A DNA stretch of 64,000 bases from Deltaproteobacteria bacterium (lineage in GTDB: Bacteria; Myxococcota; Myxococcia; Myxococcales; SZAS-1). The translations under genes were made by a program, and so were the position numbers. This document shows, piece by piece, positions 19,920 to 29,023 of this stretch. Position 1 is the stretch's first letter. Each line of letters opens with the position of its first letter. Under the pieces are notes generated by a model. The model was not told the origin of the DNA. It saw nothing but the letters and a program-made list of their open reading frames with translations, and ran no database searches. The stretch covers positions 98,055 to 162,054 of the forward strand of contig JAFEBB010000009.1 in NCBI GenBank assembly GCA_018266075.1. Direction: 5' to 3'.

Positions 19920-22265
19920 CTAGCGCCCGGCCTTCGCGTCCTCGACGGCAAAGAGCACCGACTCGGGCGTCGCCGGCAGATGGAGCTTCACCTCGTAGTT
20001 CGGCTTCGCGAACGCGCCGATCGCGTGTCGGAGCGCGCCAATCGCGCCAATCGCGAGCATCAGTGGCGGCTCGCCCACGGCCTTCGAGCCGTGAATCGTA
20101 TCCGGCTGCGGCGCGCGCTGGAGCAGCTTCACGCGGAAGTCGTGCGGCGCTTCGCCCATCGCGGGGATCTTGTACGTGTCGGGCGAGTGCGTGAGCAGCA
20201 CGCCCTTTTCGTTGAAGAGCACGTCTTCACAGGTGAGCCAGCCGTAGCCCTGGATGAACGCGCCCTCGACCTGGCCGCGATCGATCGTTGGCACCAGCGA
20301 GTCGCCCACGTCATGCAAGATGTCGACGCGGGTCATGCGGTGCTCGCCGGTGAGCCCGCTGAGCTCGACCTCGATCACCGCCGCGCCGTACGCGAAGTAG
20401 TGGAACGGCTTTCCGCGCCCCGCGTTGCGGTCGTAGGCGATGTTCGGCGTGCGGTAGAAGCCCGCGGCCGAGAGCTGGATCTGCTGCTGGTACGCCGCGA
20501 GCGCGACCTGCTCCAAGGGCACGCTCTTGCCGTTTGCGTTGGCCGCGTCGCGCGCGAACGTCACGTCCGCGCCGTCGACGCCGAGCAGCTTCGCCGCGAT
20601 CGGACGGAGCCGCTCACGAATCTGCGCGCACGCATCGCGCACGGCCTGGCCATTCAAGTCCGCGCCGCTCGACGCCGCCGTCGCCGACGTGTTCGGCACC
20701 TTGTCCGTCGCGGTGTTCATCGCGCGGATCTTGGAGAGGCTCACGCCGAGCTCGTGCGCGCACACCGCGAGCATCTTGGTGTGCAGGCCCTGGCCCATCT
20801 CGGTGCCGCCGTGGTTCAGCTGCACCGAGCCGTCGCCGTACATGAGCACGAACGCGCCGGCCTGGTTGAGGATGCTGTTGGTGAAGCTGATGCCGAACTT
20901 GATGGGCTGGAAGGCGATGCCGCGCTTCAGGTGTGTCGAGGCGCGGTTCCACTGATCGATCTCCGCGCGCCGCTTCACGTAGTCGCTCGAGGCCATCAGC
21001 TCGGCGTAGATGCGCTCCAGGCGGTTGTCGTCGAACTTAACCTCTTGGTTATATGGCGAGAGGTTTCGCGGCGCGGCGCCGTAGAAGTTGCGTGCGCGAA
21101 CCTCGGCGGGATCGAGTCCGAGCTTCTCGGCCGCGCGGCTCATCGCCGTCTCCACCACGACCATGCCCTGCGGTCCACCAAAGCCACGGAACGCGGTGTT
21201 CGAGGGCAAGTTGGTTCGGCACACCTTGCCCGTGAACTTGAGCGCGGGGATGAAGTACGCGTTGTCGAGGTGGAAGAGCGCGCGGTCGAGGATGGAGAAC
21301 GACAGATCCATCGACCAGCCGCCGTTGGCGTAGACCTCGGCCTCGAGCGCGAGCAGCCTGCCGCTGGTGTCGAAGCCAGCGTCGAAGCGCGTCCAGAACG
21401 GGTGGCGCTTGCCGGTCTGGGCCATGTCCTGGTCGCGGTTCAGCCACACCTTAACCGGACGGTTAAGCTTGCTCGCGGCGAGCGCGGCCATGGCGGCATA
21501 GGGCGCGGCCTGCGTCTCCTTGCCACCGAAGCCGCCGCCCATGCGCGGCACCTCGACGACGATCTCGTTCCGGCCCTTGGCCAGCACGTGCGAGACGATG
21601 GCCTGCACCTCGCTCGGGTGCTGCGTGGAGCAGTGCAGCTTGAGCGCGCCGTTCTCGTCGGGCACCGCGAGCGTGACCTGCGTTTCCAGGTAGAAGTGGT
21701 CCTGGCCGCCGTTCTGCACTTCCCCGGAGATGCGGACGGGCGCCTTGGCGAGCTCGGCGGCCACGTCGCCGCGCTGGATGATGTGCGGCGTGCCCAGGAA
21801 CGCGTCGGCCTTGATCGCGTCGGCGATGGTGAAGATTGCGGGCAGCGGTGCGTAGTCGATTTCAACTGCATTCGCAGCCGCTCGACATGCCGCGTAGCTC
21901 TCGGCGACGACGAGCGCGATGGACTGGCCCGTGGTTTGGACCTCGCCGTCGGCGAAGAGCGGCTCGTCGTGCACGACGGGCCCGACCTGGTTGTCGCCGG
22001 GGATGTCGCGCGCGGTGAAGATGCCGTGCACGCCGGGAACCGAGCGCGCCTTGGCCGCATCGAAGCGCGTGATGCGCGCGTGTGCGTGCGGCGAGGCAAT
22101 CACCAAGCCCACGAGCATTCCCGGCGGGTGGGGCAGATCGTCGACGTACAGCGCTTCGCCGCTCGCGTGACGCAGCCCGCTCTCGTGCAGCGCGTCCTGG
22201 TGCAGCGGCGAGTCGCGCGGCTCGCGTGGCGTCGGCGGCGGTTGCTGGCGCGGCTCGATGCTCAT
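19920..22265 (-). CDS. xdhB: xanthine dehydrogenase, molybdopterin subunit
   Basis: 781 residues. It binds the molybdenum cofactor and oxidises hypoxanthine and xanthine to urate. Seen: [59 protein letters not shown] and the active-site Glu segment [20 protein letters not shown] near the C-terminus, as in XdhB-type subunits. The ATG overlaps the xdhA stop (ATGA). Two (T/A)TAAC-N6-GTTA palindromes lie inside the gene, each with rare codons. Confidence 0.95.
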   Translation of the reverse strand: MSIEPRQQPPPTPREPRDSPLHQDALHESGLRHASGEALYVDDLPHPPGMLVGLVIASPHAHARITRFDAAKARSVPGVHGIFTARDIPGDNQVGPVVHDEPLFADGEVQTTGQSIALVVAESYAACRAAANAVEIDYAPLPAIFTIADAIKADAFLGTPHIIQRGDVAAELAKAPVRISGEVQNGGQDHFYLETQVTLAVPDENGALKLHCSTQHPSEVQAIVSHVLAKGRNEIVVEVPRMGGGFGGKETQAAPYAAMAALAASKLNRPVKVWLNRDQDMAQTGKRHPFWTRFDAGFDTSGRLLALEAEVYANGGWSMDLSFSILDRALFHLDNAYFIPALKFTGKVCRTNLPSNTAFRGFGGPQGMVVVETAMSRAAEKLGLDPAEVRARNFYGAAPRNLSPYNQEVKFDDNRLERIYAELMASSDYVKRRAEIDQWNRASTHLKRGIAFQPIKFGISFTNSILNQAGAFVLMYGDGSVQLNHGGTEMGQGLHTKMLAVCAHELGVSLSKIRAMNTATDKVPNTSATAASSGADLNGQAVRDACAQIRERLRPIAAKLLGVDGADVTFARDAANANGKSVPLEQVALAAYQQQIQLSAAGFYRTPNIAYDRNAGRGKPFHYFAYGAAVIEVELSGLTGEHRMTRVDILHDVGDSLVPTIDRGQVEGAFIQGYGWLTCEDVLFNEKGVLLTHSPDTYKIPAMGEAPHDFRVKLLQRAPQPDTIHGSKAVGEPPLMLAIGAIGALRHAIGAFAKPNYEVKLHLPATPESVLFAVEDAKAGR
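21037..21052. repeat. TTAACC-TCTT-GGTTAT palindrome in xdhB
   Basis: Near-perfect inverted repeat (five-base arms TAACC/GGTTA). The coding strand reads CCA TAT AAC CAA GAG GTT AAG, with CCA, TAT, CAA and GTT all uncommon here. Same 18-base frame as the sites in puuD and allB. Confidence 0.6.
21450..21467. repeat. CTTAACCG-GA-CGGTTAAG palindrome in xdhB
   Basis: Eight-base perfect arms with a two-base centre. The coding strand reads AAG CTT AAC CGT CCG GTT AAG. Its outer six bases each side (CTTAAC...GTTAAG) are identical to the puuD site. Confidence 0.65.
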
Positions 22266-23722
22266 GGCGACCTCGCGGGCGCGCCGGCCTGGACGGTCGC
22301 CGTGTGGGGATGCGGCAAGCGCGGCTGCGGTGCGGTGCGCGTCTCTTCGAAGAAGCCGCGCAGCAGGTTCTTCGCGACCAGCATGCGATAGGGCGCCGAG
22401 CCGCGATGATCGGAGAGCGGCTTGAAGTCGGCGTCGAGCAGCTTCGCGGCCGCGTCGACGTTCGCTTGCGTCCACGGCTTGCCCACGAGCGCCGCTTCCG
22501 CCTGCTTCGCGCGGGCGGGCGTCGCGGCCATGCCGCCGTACGCGAGTCGCGCGGACCTCACGTTCTCGCCGTCGAGCTCCACGGCGAACGCGGCGGACAC
22601 GCAGCTGATGTCCAGTTCGCGGCGCTTGCTGACCTTGTACGAGGTCGCTCGCACGTCCTTGCCGGGCGGCGCGAACTCCACGCGCGCGAGGATCTCCTTC
22701 GGCGCGAGCGCGGTCTTGCGATACGCGACGAAGAAGTCGCTGGCCTTCACGCGTCGCTCGCCCGCGCGAGAGAGCAGCACGAACGTCGCATCCAGCGCGA
22801 GGAACACCGGTGGCAGATCGCCAATCGGTGACGCGTTGCAGAGGTTCCCGCCGACGGTGGCGCGGTTCTTCACCTGCCGCGCGCCGAAGTAGCGCAGCAT
22901 GCGCTCGAGCATCGGGACGGGCTTGCTCGCGAACTCGAGCGTCGAGAGATCCACCGCGGCGCCGATTCGCACCGCCGGCGAATTGAAATCGAATTGTTTC
23001 AAATCCGGAACGCCCTCGAGCGAAACGAGCATCTGCGGCTCGGCGTAGCGCTTGGTGATCTCGAGCGACAGGTCGGTGCCTCCGTTCACGAAGCGCGCGT
23101 TCGGGTTCGCGTCCAGCACGTCCCAGAGCTCGTTGAGCGTCGCCGGCGTGCAGAAGCGCTGCGAGGTCGCGTCGTACGCGAGCGCCATCGGCTCGGGCTT
23201 GGCCTCGTGCAGCGTGCGCGTGAAGCGGTCCACTGGCCGCAAGCCGGCGACCTTGGCCGTGGCCTCGCGAATCGGCCGGTAGCCGGTGCAGCGACAGAGG
23301 TTGCCGCACATCGCGGCGTCGAGCTCCCAGGGCTCCTTGAAGCCCTCGCCGTAGCAGGCCTCGAACATGGCCATCACCACGCCGGGCGTGCAGTAGCCGC
23401 ACTGGGAGCCGAGCTCGTCCGCGAGCGCGTGCTGCACCAGGTGGTAGCCGCTCGCGTCCTTGAGCGCCTCGACCGTGTACACGCGCTTGCCCTGAATCAT
23501 CGGCAAGAGCAGCAGGCAGGAGTTGATGGCGCGGTACTGCGCCTTGCCGTCGATGGTTTCCAGTACGGCAACGGTGCACGCGCCGCAGTCGCCCTCGGCG
23601 CAGCCTTCCTTCGTGCCGGTGAGGTGCGCGTGGTCGCGCAGGTAGCGGAGGAGCGTGGTGGTGGGCGAGACGTCGCGAAGCTCGACCCAGCGATCGTTCA
23701 AGCAGAAACGCAGGCGGTCCAT
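22262..23722 (-). CDS. xdhA: xanthine dehydrogenase, iron-sulfur/FAD subunit
   Basis: 486 residues from ATG 23722 (MDRLRFCLN); GTG 23731 is in frame. An N-terminal plant-type [2Fe-2S] domain (CAEGDCGAC...NSC) is followed by the second cluster domain (CGYCTPG...CRCTGYRPI). The FAD domain has FVNGGTDLSLE and ATVGGNLCNASPIGD. It carries electrons from the molybdenum site of XdhB through two clusters to FAD and NAD+. This two-gene form with fused FeS and FAD parts is the XdhAB type. A 26-base palindrome lies 11 bases before the ATG. Confidence 0.95.
   Translation of the reverse strand: MDRLRFCLNDRWVELRDVSPTTTLLRYLRDHAHLTGTKEGCAEGDCGACTVAVLETIDGKAQYRAINSCLLLLPMIQGKRVYTVEALKDASGYHLVQHALADELGSQCGYCTPGVVMAMFEACYGEGFKEPWELDAAMCGNLCRCTGYRPIREATAKVAGLRPVDRFTRTLHEAKPEPMALAYDATSQRFCTPATLNELWDVLDANPNARFVNGGTDLSLEITKRYAEPQMLVSLEGVPDLKQFDFNSPAVRIGAAVDLSTLEFASKPVPMLERMLRYFGARQVKNRATVGGNLCNASPIGDLPPVFLALDATFVLLSRAGERRVKASDFFVAYRKTALAPKEILARVEFAPPGKDVRATSYKVSKRRELDISCVSAAFAVELDGENVRSARLAYGGMAATPARAKQAEAALVGKPWTQANVDAAAKLLDADFKPLSDHRGSAPYRMLVAKNLLRGFFEETRTAPQPRLPHPHTATVQAGAPARSP
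22985..23000. repeat. degenerate GAAAC-N6-GTTTC site in xdhA
   Basis: GAAATCGAATTGTTTC, one base off the pattern. With its flank (AATTCGCCG on the other strand) it is about 80% identical over 28 bases to a site in the phosphomevalonate kinase gene. Coding codons TTG AAA CAA TTC GAT TTC AAT are AT-rich. Confidence 0.45.
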
Positions 23723-23732
23723 GCGCCACACA

Positions 23733-23758
23733 GTCTAGACGAAACGCGTCGTCTAGAC
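23733..23758. promoter_or_regulatory. palindromic operator candidate before xdhA
   Basis: GTCTAGACGA-AACGCG-TCGTCTAGAC: ten-base perfect arms around a six-base centre. Each arm holds the palindrome GTCTAGAC, and the two are 18 bases apart. It ends 11 bases upstream of the xdhA ATG and covers the rlmN stop codon. A dimeric repressor controlling xdhAB is the best guess; an rlmN terminator is the alternative, but no T-run follows. Confidence 0.6.
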
Positions 23759-24784
23759 CTTGTTCGCCAGCTGTCCGCACGCCGCGGCGATCTCGCGGCC
23801 GCGCGGCCAGCGGACGAGCGTGCGGATTCCGCCCTTGGCCACGGCCTTCTGGAAGGCGGTGACCTGGTCGTCCTTCGGTGCCACGAACCCCGAGCCCTCA
23901 TTGCCATTGAAGGGGATGAGGTTGATGCGCGCGGGCACGCCCTCGAGGAGCTTCGGCAAGCGCTCGGCGTCCTCGGGCGTGTCGTTGAGGCCCGCGAAGA
24001 GCACGTACTCGATGAACGTCTCGCGGTCCGATGCGTGCGTGCGCAGCGTCTCCATCAGCTTCTCGATGGGCCAGAGCGCGTTGTGCGGCATCACCCGCTC
24101 GCGGATCTCGTCCGTCGTCGCGTTCAGCGAGAGCGCGAGGCTGGCCTTGCTGGCCTTCAAGAAGCGGCGCATCTGCGGCACCACGCCCGCCGTCGACACC
24201 GTCACGTGCGCGGGCGAGAGCGCGGGGTAGGGCGCCTGAATCAGCAGCTCCACCGCCGCGAGCACGTGCTCCAGGTTGTCCATGGGCTCGCCCATGCCCA
24301 TGAAGACGACGTTCCGCGCAGGTCGGCCCGGAGGCGCGAGGCGCTGCGCGAGCACGTACTGCGCGACGATCTCGCCCGCCGTGAGGTTCCGCAGGAAGCC
24401 CAGCTTCGCCGTCGCACAAAACGCGCAGCTGCGCGTGCAGCCGGCCTGGCTCGAGAGGCACACCGTCGAGCGCTGCGGCCCGGGGATGAGCACCGTCTCG
24501 ACCTTCGCGCCGTCGAGATCGAGCGCGAGCTTCGTCGTGCCGTCTTCACTCTCGAGCTTGGCGAGCTGTTTCCAAGCAGGCAACGGATGGCTGGCGCGCA
24601 GCCGTGCCCACTCGCGGTGCGCCACGCCGGGCACGCGCTCGGGCAGCGAATCCGGCAGGCCGTCTTTGTAGAGCCACTTCAGCGCGGCCTTGGCGCGCGT
24701 GTCGCTGCCCAGCCGCCGCGAGAGCTCGGCGTAGGAGAGCGCGGTGAACGCGGTCTGGCGCGCGGTCGACATGCGGACCGCCAT
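23753..24784 (-). CDS. rlmN: 23S rRNA A2503 methyltransferase RlmN
   Basis: 343 residues. A radical-SAM enzyme that makes 2-methyladenosine at 23S A2503 (and tRNA A37 in some species). The cluster motif is CTRSCAFCA, with QAGC before it, followed by GMGEPMDNLEHVL, HVTVSTAGVVPQM, SLALSLNATTDEIRERVMP and INLIPFNGNEGSGF. The conserved C-terminal cysteine is in IAAACGQL. Start ATG 24784; ATG 24772 is possible. Its TAG stop lies within the palindrome before xdhA. Confidence 0.93.
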   Translation of the reverse strand: MAVRMSTARQTAFTALSYAELSRRLGSDTRAKAALKWLYKDGLPDSLPERVPGVAHREWARLRASHPLPAWKQLAKLESEDGTTKLALDLDGAKVETVLIPGPQRSTVCLSSQAGCTRSCAFCATAKLGFLRNLTAGEIVAQYVLAQRLAPPGRPARNVVFMGMGEPMDNLEHVLAAVELLIQAPYPALSPAHVTVSTAGVVPQMRRFLKASKASLALSLNATTDEIRERVMPHNALWPIEKLMETLRTHASDRETFIEYVLFAGLNDTPEDAERLPKLLEGVPARINLIPFNGNEGSGFVAPKDDQVTAFQKAVAKGGIRTLVRWPRGREIAAACGQLANKV

Positions 24785-24802
24785 GTACCCGGCCTCGCGC
24801 GC

Positions 24803-24837
24803 GCGGGCAATGCCTCAGCAGGGACGCGCTTGCCCGC
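24803..24837 (-). terminator. terminator of the Cys-rich lipoprotein gene
   Basis: GCGGGCAA / TTGCCCGC, eight-base perfect arms with a 19-base loop, directly after the stop of the minus-strand gene at 24841. No strong T-run. Confidence 0.5.
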
Positions 24838-24840
24838 TCG

Positions 24841-26139
24841 TTACGGGGGGAAGCAGTAGCCCGGGTCGGGGCTGGTGGTGGCGTGCGAGTCGTAGGGGAA
24901 GCACGCCGAGTTGCCGGGGCATTGGTTGGGCTGGTTCGCGTCGCAGTCGGTGAAGCACTCGTTGGCCGCGCCGCCGTCGCGGTAGTGCAGGCCGAGCGAG
25001 TAGCAGACCTCGCCTGCCGCGCACTCGCTCGAGCCCTTCACACCAAAGCCGGGGCACGGATCGCCGTTCTGCGCCGAGCCGGTGCCCATGCAGTAGCCGA
25101 TGAGACCGCCCTGGCCGTCGCCGAACGGCTGGCAGTAGCCGTCGCCCGCGTCCGCGAGATTGCAGGGGCCGTAGAAGTTGCCGTTCTGCGGCACGCCGAA
25201 GTCGTTCGGGCCGCAGGAGTCGACCTGGCAGTAGCCCTGCTGGCACTGCGCGTAGCTCAGGTTGCACTGGTCGGTGGTGCTGCAGCCCTGGAGGCAGTAG
25301 CCGCCGCCCGGGTAGGCCACGCAGGTGTAGCCCGCGGCGCAGGGGTTGGTGCCGGTGCCCGGGGTGCACGCGCCGTAGTCCGTGGGCTTGCTGCACTGGA
25401 GCGAGTTCGGATCGCAGACGGTGTTGCCGTCGGGGTTGCCGCTGCACGAGTCGCTGCCGGTCTGTCCGTTGCCCTGCGAGCAGGTGCACGACCAGATGGT
25501 GCCCGCCGACGAAGGCAGCGCGGTGCAGCTCTCGCCGTAGCCGCAGCCGCCGCTCCGGCAGTCGCCCGTGCCAGTGGTGCCGCTGGTGCCGGTGGTGCTG
25601 GAGACGCTCACGCCGGTGGTCCCGGTCGTCGTGGAGAAGGTGCCGGTGGTGCTGGTCGCGGTCGACGAGCTCGCGTTGCCGTGGCCGGTGGTGCCGCTCG
25701 TCGTCGACGACGTGCCGCTGGTGGTGGTGCTGAAGCCGCTGGTGCCGTTGGTGGTCGTGCTGCTGAAGCCGTTGGTGCCGGTCGATGTCGCGCTCACGCC
25801 GGTGGTGCCGATGTCCGACGTCGCGCTCGAGGTGCCGCTGGTGCCGGTCGATGTGGCGCTCACGCCGGTGGTGCCGATGTCCGAGGTGGCGCTCGAGGTA
25901 CCGCTGGTGCCGACGGTGTTCACGCTCGTGGTGGCCGAGGTGCCGTTGGTGCCGGTGGTCGACGCGCCCGAGCCGCCGTTGGTGTTCGCGGTCGTGTTCG
26001 CGCCGCTGCTGCCGTGCGCGGTAGTGCCCTGGCTGCTGCCGGTGCTCGAGCCGCTGGCCGAGTCGCTCTTGGCGCCGAAGCAGCCCGCCAACGCGATGCC
26101 CGCAATCAGCGTGAGCCCCAGTCGAAACGTGCGTGCCAT
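24841..26139 (-). CDS. lipoprotein with Ser/Thr/Gly repeat linker and Cys-rich domain
   Basis: 432 residues. Signal peptide with lipobox LAGC (Cys19), then ~170 residues of low complexity (Ser, Thr, Gly with few others) containing a tandem 22-residue repeat, then a ~230-residue domain with about 28 cysteines (CRSGGCGYGESC, CAAGYTCVAYPGGGYC, CSTTDQCNLSYAQC). The Cys-rich part recalls the disulfide modules of myxobacterial surface proteins. It is a likely outer-membrane lipoprotein exposed at the surface, function unknown. It is similar in plan to the protein at 29024-30313. Confidence 0.8.
   Translation of the reverse strand: MARTFRLGLTLIAGIALAGCFGAKSDSASGSSTGSSQGTTAHGSSGANTTANTNGGSGASTTGTNGTSATTSVNTVGTSGTSSATSDIGTTGVSATSTGTSGTSSATSDIGTTGVSATSTGTNGFSSTTTNGTSGFSTTTSGTSSTTSGTTGHGNASSSTATSTTGTFSTTTGTTGVSVSSTTGTSGTTGTGDCRSGGCGYGESCTALPSSAGTIWSCTCSQGNGQTGSDSCSGNPDGNTVCDPNSLQCSKPTDYGACTPGTGTNPCAAGYTCVAYPGGGYCLQGCSTTDQCNLSYAQCQQGYCQVDSCGPNDFGVPQNGNFYGPCNLADAGDGYCQPFGDGQGGLIGYCMGTGSAQNGDPCPGFGVKGSSECAAGEVCYSLGLHYRDGGAANECFTDCDANQPNQCPGNSACFPYDSHATTSPDPGYCFPP
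25784..25915 (-). repeat. 66-base tandem duplication in lipoprotein linker
   Basis: Two adjacent 66-base units differing at only a few bases (boundary 25849/25850), each coding the same 22 residues of the Ser/Thr-rich linker (contains TSGTSSATSDIG). Likely to vary in copy number by slippage. Confidence 0.8.
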
Positions 26140-26300
26140 CCCTGCCTCCCGAGTGTCAGCGTCCGACCTGTTGCAATCGCATGGCCAGCGCCAACGTCGC
26201 GAAACTCCAGCGCGCGAGGGGCGTTAGCGGGGTGGCAGCGGGGTGGCGGCCCTCAGAAAAGGCCGGCCGCTCTGCCAGGAGCTTGCAGTATCGTCGGCGC

Positions 26301-27128
26301 ATGGCGCACGCGCGGGGCAAGGCCATCGTGCTGGGCGAGCCGGTGCCGGCGATCGAGAAGGTCGCGGCGCAGCTGGGCAAGCGGCTCGGTGCGGAACATC
26401 CGCTGCCGTCGTTCAAGCACCTTCCCAAGCAGACCCGCGACGCCGCCCGGCGCTTCTGGAGCGAGCGCGCCTGGAGCGAGTACGCGGCCCTGCCGGTGGT
26501 CTCGCAGATCGCGCTGCGGATGGCGGCGGAGTCGGCGTCGCTCGCTGAGCTCGGCGGCGCCACGGCGATCCTCCAGGACGAGGCGCTGCACACCGCGCTC
26601 TCGGTGAACGTCGCCGAAGCGATGGGCGGCTACATCAGCGACATCCCCGATGAGCTCTCCTTCGACGCGCTCGCGCTCACCGGACCCATCGAGCTGCCGC
26701 GCGCGGTGTGGCTCGCCGTCGGCTGCTGCGTGGGGGAGACGGTGTCGCGCGCGCTGATTCAGGCGAGGCTGGCGCGCACCACCGAGCCGCACCTGCACGC
26801 GCTGGTGGCCCGGACGCTGCGCGACGAGAACCTGCACGTCGCCTTCGGCTGGGCGGCCGCGCGCAGTGCCATCTCGGGCCTCGACGCGCGCAGCAAGCGC
26901 GTCCTGGCCGACCAAAGTCGCGCGGCGCTCTCGGGCATGTACCGCGGGCCGGCGACGTCGGGGCTGAGCGGAGCGTTTGGACGTGCGGAGCGCAAGCTGC
27001 GCCAGCGCGTGGCCGACGCGGGGCTGGGTTGCTGCGCGCCCGAAGAAGAAGACGCCGCCGTGGCTGCGTGCGTGCAGAACTTCATCGCGCCCAATTTCCG
27101 CAAGCTCGGCGTTCCGTTCGAGCCCTGA
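26301..27128 (+). CDS. ferritin-like di-iron protein
   Basis: 275 residues from ATG 26301; the long open frame upstream is not protein-like. Two helix pairs carry metal-ligand patterns: ESASLAELGGATAILQDEALH (E...ExxH) and GETVSRALIQARLA...RDENLHVAFG (E...ExxH). These are the ligands of ferritin-like di-iron oxidases/oxygenases such as AurF or rubrerythrin relatives. The substrate is unknown. A CC pair (GLGCCAPEEED) lies near the C-terminus. Monocistronic, ending at a strong terminator. Confidence 0.7.
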   Translation: MAHARGKAIVLGEPVPAIEKVAAQLGKRLGAEHPLPSFKHLPKQTRDAARRFWSERAWSEYAALPVVSQIALRMAAESASLAELGGATAILQDEALHTALSVNVAEAMGGYISDIPDELSFDALALTGPIELPRAVWLAVGCCVGETVSRALIQARLARTTEPHLHALVARTLRDENLHVAFGWAAARSAISGLDARSKRVLADQSRAALSGMYRGPATSGLSGAFGRAERKLRQRVADAGLGCCAPEEEDAAVAACVQNFIAPNFRKLGVPFEP

Positions 27129-27137
27129 AACGCGCGA

Positions 27138-27163
27138 CGCCCGACCGCTTTCGCGGACGGGCG
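27138..27163. terminator. bidirectional terminator
   Basis: CGCCCG-A-CCGC, TTTC loop, GCGG-A-CGGGCG: eleven-base arms with one mismatch, between convergent genes ending at 27128 and 27189. The same CGCCCG-type stem recurs at 47930-47957. Confidence 0.7.
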
Positions 27164-27188
27164 CCACTCGCTTCGACTTCGTCGCTGC

Positions 27189-27608
27189 TTAGCCCATCAG
27201 GATGTGGCCGATGCCCACCTGGAGGGTGAAGGGGAACGCCTTCTTCTCGTCGGCGCTGGGGGCCACCAGGGCGCCCGAGTGCAGCTTCACGCCGTCCGTG
27301 GTGCCGATCTTGGCGTCCGACTTCACGGAGACCTCGAGGTACTGCTTGCCGCCTTTGGTCACCACCTGCGTGGTGAAGGGGCTGCTCTTGTTGAAGCCGG
27401 TGATCTCCGGGTTGCGGGCGCCCAGCAGGCCCTTGGCCGGGAAGGGCAGGTACATCTTGTCGCCCGGGGCGAGGATCGCGGTGCCGTTCTTGCCGATGGT
27501 GTTCTTGAACGCGTCCACCGTCTTGAAGGTCGTGCCGCCCACGTAGTCGGGGAGGGTCTTCGAGGCGTGGGTGATCTGGGTGCCGCCGCCAACCTTGGAG
27601 ATAGCCAT
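27189..27608 (-). CDS. unknown 139-residue beta-rich protein, probably abundant
   Basis: MAISKVGGGTQITHASKTL starts a Lys/Gly/Thr-rich protein with no signal peptide or membrane helix; ATG 27608 has AAGGA upstream. The rest shows short strands (AILAPGDKMYLPFPAKG, PFTTQVVTKGGKQYLEVSVKS, PFTLQVGIGHILMG). I do not recognise a family. Codons are strongly biased to the GC-ending optimum, and the leader carries a stable hairpin before the ribosome site, both seen in highly expressed genes. A structural or surface-coat role is possible, but unsupported by homology. Confidence 0.65.
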   Translation of the reverse strand: MAISKVGGGTQITHASKTLPDYVGGTTFKTVDAFKNTIGKNGTAILAPGDKMYLPFPAKGLLGARNPEITGFNKSSPFTTQVVTKGGKQYLEVSVKSDAKIGTTDGVKLHSGALVAPSADEKKAFPFTLQVGIGHILMG

Positions 27609-27627
27609 GACTTTTTCCTTTTTGAGG

Positions 27628-27647
27628 GCCCGGAAACTGCACCGGGC
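27628..27647 (-). promoter_or_regulatory. leader hairpin before the ribosome site
   Basis: GCCCGG / CCGGGC with an eight-base loop, 19 bases before the ATG of the 27189-27608 gene. It ends just ahead of an A-rich segment containing the ribosome site. It could stabilise the mRNA or regulate initiation. Confidence 0.4.
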
Positions 27648-27744
27648 GTTGATGTAGGTATGTATCGGCAGATGTCGCCGAACGTTGCCTTCGATACCCA
27701 CCCAGGGCGTCGCGGCCGCGACCCGCACTCAGAGTGAAGTGGCG

Positions 27745-28413
27745 CTACTCGGTGATGTCGTCTTTCAGCTGGATGACCTCTCCGCCCGTGGTGACGATCC
27801 ACACGTCGAGCGTCGGGTCGGTGTCGAGGTTGGCGACGGCTGTCGCGAGCACATCGGAGCGTTCACCCTGGGGGTGGAACGTCGGAGGGACGAACCCGAC
27901 GCTCGCCGGAATCACGTCCCCGTGCATGAAGTACGCGTAGCGGTGCTTGGCCTCGGGGCGGAAATCGAGGTCCGCGAAGTTCTCGGCCGGCTTGTTGTGC
28001 TCGGCCTCGTAGCTCTGCTCGGCGATGTAGATCATTCGCAGGTTCGTCTTCGCTTCGCTCTGCTTCGCGCGCGACTCGTAGCGAATGAAGTTGGGAATCG
28101 CGATCGCGGCGAAAATCCCGGTGAAGAAGATCATCACCCAGGGCACCACCAGCGCCGCGATGGCGATTCCCTTGCCGCCGAGCTCATTCGGCCGGTTGCC
28201 AATCTGCACCAGCGCAATCACGCCGAGGATCAACCCCACGAGCTGGCAGCCGGGGATGATCGCGAAGACCAACGCGGCGATCGCCAGCCCGGAGGTCTTC
28301 AGCTTCGGGGGCACCGACGGACTCGGCGCTGCCGCGCCCAGGGTGGCGCCACAGGCCGCGCAGAATCGAGCTCCGTCTGGATTGGCCGCGTTGCATACCA
28401 GGCAAGTCGCCAT
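27745..28413 (-). CDS. zinc-ribbon membrane protein with pilin-like segment
   Basis: 222 residues. An N-terminal zinc ribbon (CLVC...CAAC) is followed by two hydrophobic helices in DUF4190 style (SGLAIAALVFAIIPGC, GIAIAALVVPWVMIFFTGIF). Then comes AIAIPNFIRYESRAKQSEAKTNLRMIYIAEQSYEAEH, the helix of a type IV pilin/pseudopilin without its leader cleavage site, and a beta-rich C-terminal part. Such pilin-like proteins recur in myxobacteria. It is probably anchored in the inner membrane; role unknown. Confidence 0.7.
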   Translation of the reverse strand: MATCLVCNAANPDGARFCAACGATLGAAAPSPSVPPKLKTSGLAIAALVFAIIPGCQLVGLILGVIALVQIGNRPNELGGKGIAIAALVVPWVMIFFTGIFAAIAIPNFIRYESRAKQSEAKTNLRMIYIAEQSYEAEHNKPAENFADLDFRPEAKHRYAYFMHGDVIPASVGFVPPTFHPQGERSDVLATAVANLDTDPTLDVWIVTTGGEVIQLKDDITE

Positions 28414-28457
28414 GCCGAGGTTCCCCTCGGCACGACGCTAACCCAGATGCGCGCGAC

Positions 28458-28829
28458 TCAGGGGATCAGGATGGGGCCCGACCGGCCGGTGGGGATCACG
28501 CAGTGCGCGGCCTTCGCGCCCGGCGGGATCTGGTCCGGCGAGGTCACCACGTGCGTGCCCGTCTGGAACCCGTTGTAGTAGTCGCCCGGCTGCAGCTGGG
28601 GCGGGAAGCCGGCCTCGCGCGGGTTGCCCGATGGGTAGCTCAGGACGAACCGCGGCAGGTTGTCCGGCTTGGTGGGCGGGCAGGTCTGTCCCGTTGCTGC
28701 GGCCTCGGCCCCTGAGGGCGCCGTACCCGCGGAACTTCCTCCCATCGCCGTGTCGGACTGCTGTGGGTTCGCCCACGCCGACACGGGCGCGAGCAGGAGC
28801 AGCAACGCCAATCGCCAGGGCTTTCTCAT
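28458..28829 (-). CDS. small secreted protein, unknown
   Basis: 123 residues from ATG 28829, which has GGAGG nearby. Signal peptide MRKPWRLALLLLLAPVSAWA-NP, then a Ser/Gly/Ala-rich stretch and a Pro-rich C-terminal domain with two cysteines (QTCPP, AHCVIP). No family recognised. Probably periplasmic. Confidence 0.6.
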   Translation of the reverse strand: MRKPWRLALLLLLAPVSAWANPQQSDTAMGGSSAGTAPSGAEAAATGQTCPPTKPDNLPRFVLSYPSGNPREAGFPPQLQPGDYYNGFQTGTHVVTSPDQIPPGAKAAHCVIPTGRSGPILIP

Positions 28830-29023
28830 GTTCGGCCTCCAACCTCCCCAGAATCTGGACACTGCTTCGCCCGCTGCATGGAGCGCCCGCCTGCGCGCTT
28901 GGCGTGCAGCTTTTCTGGCCATGAAAGTTGCGAAGGTTTCTGCGGCCGGATTCTTTCGCGCACGCGAATCCCTGCGTTCCGGGCGAACGGCGTGACATCG
29001 TCGGGGCTTCGCTGGAGGGGTCC

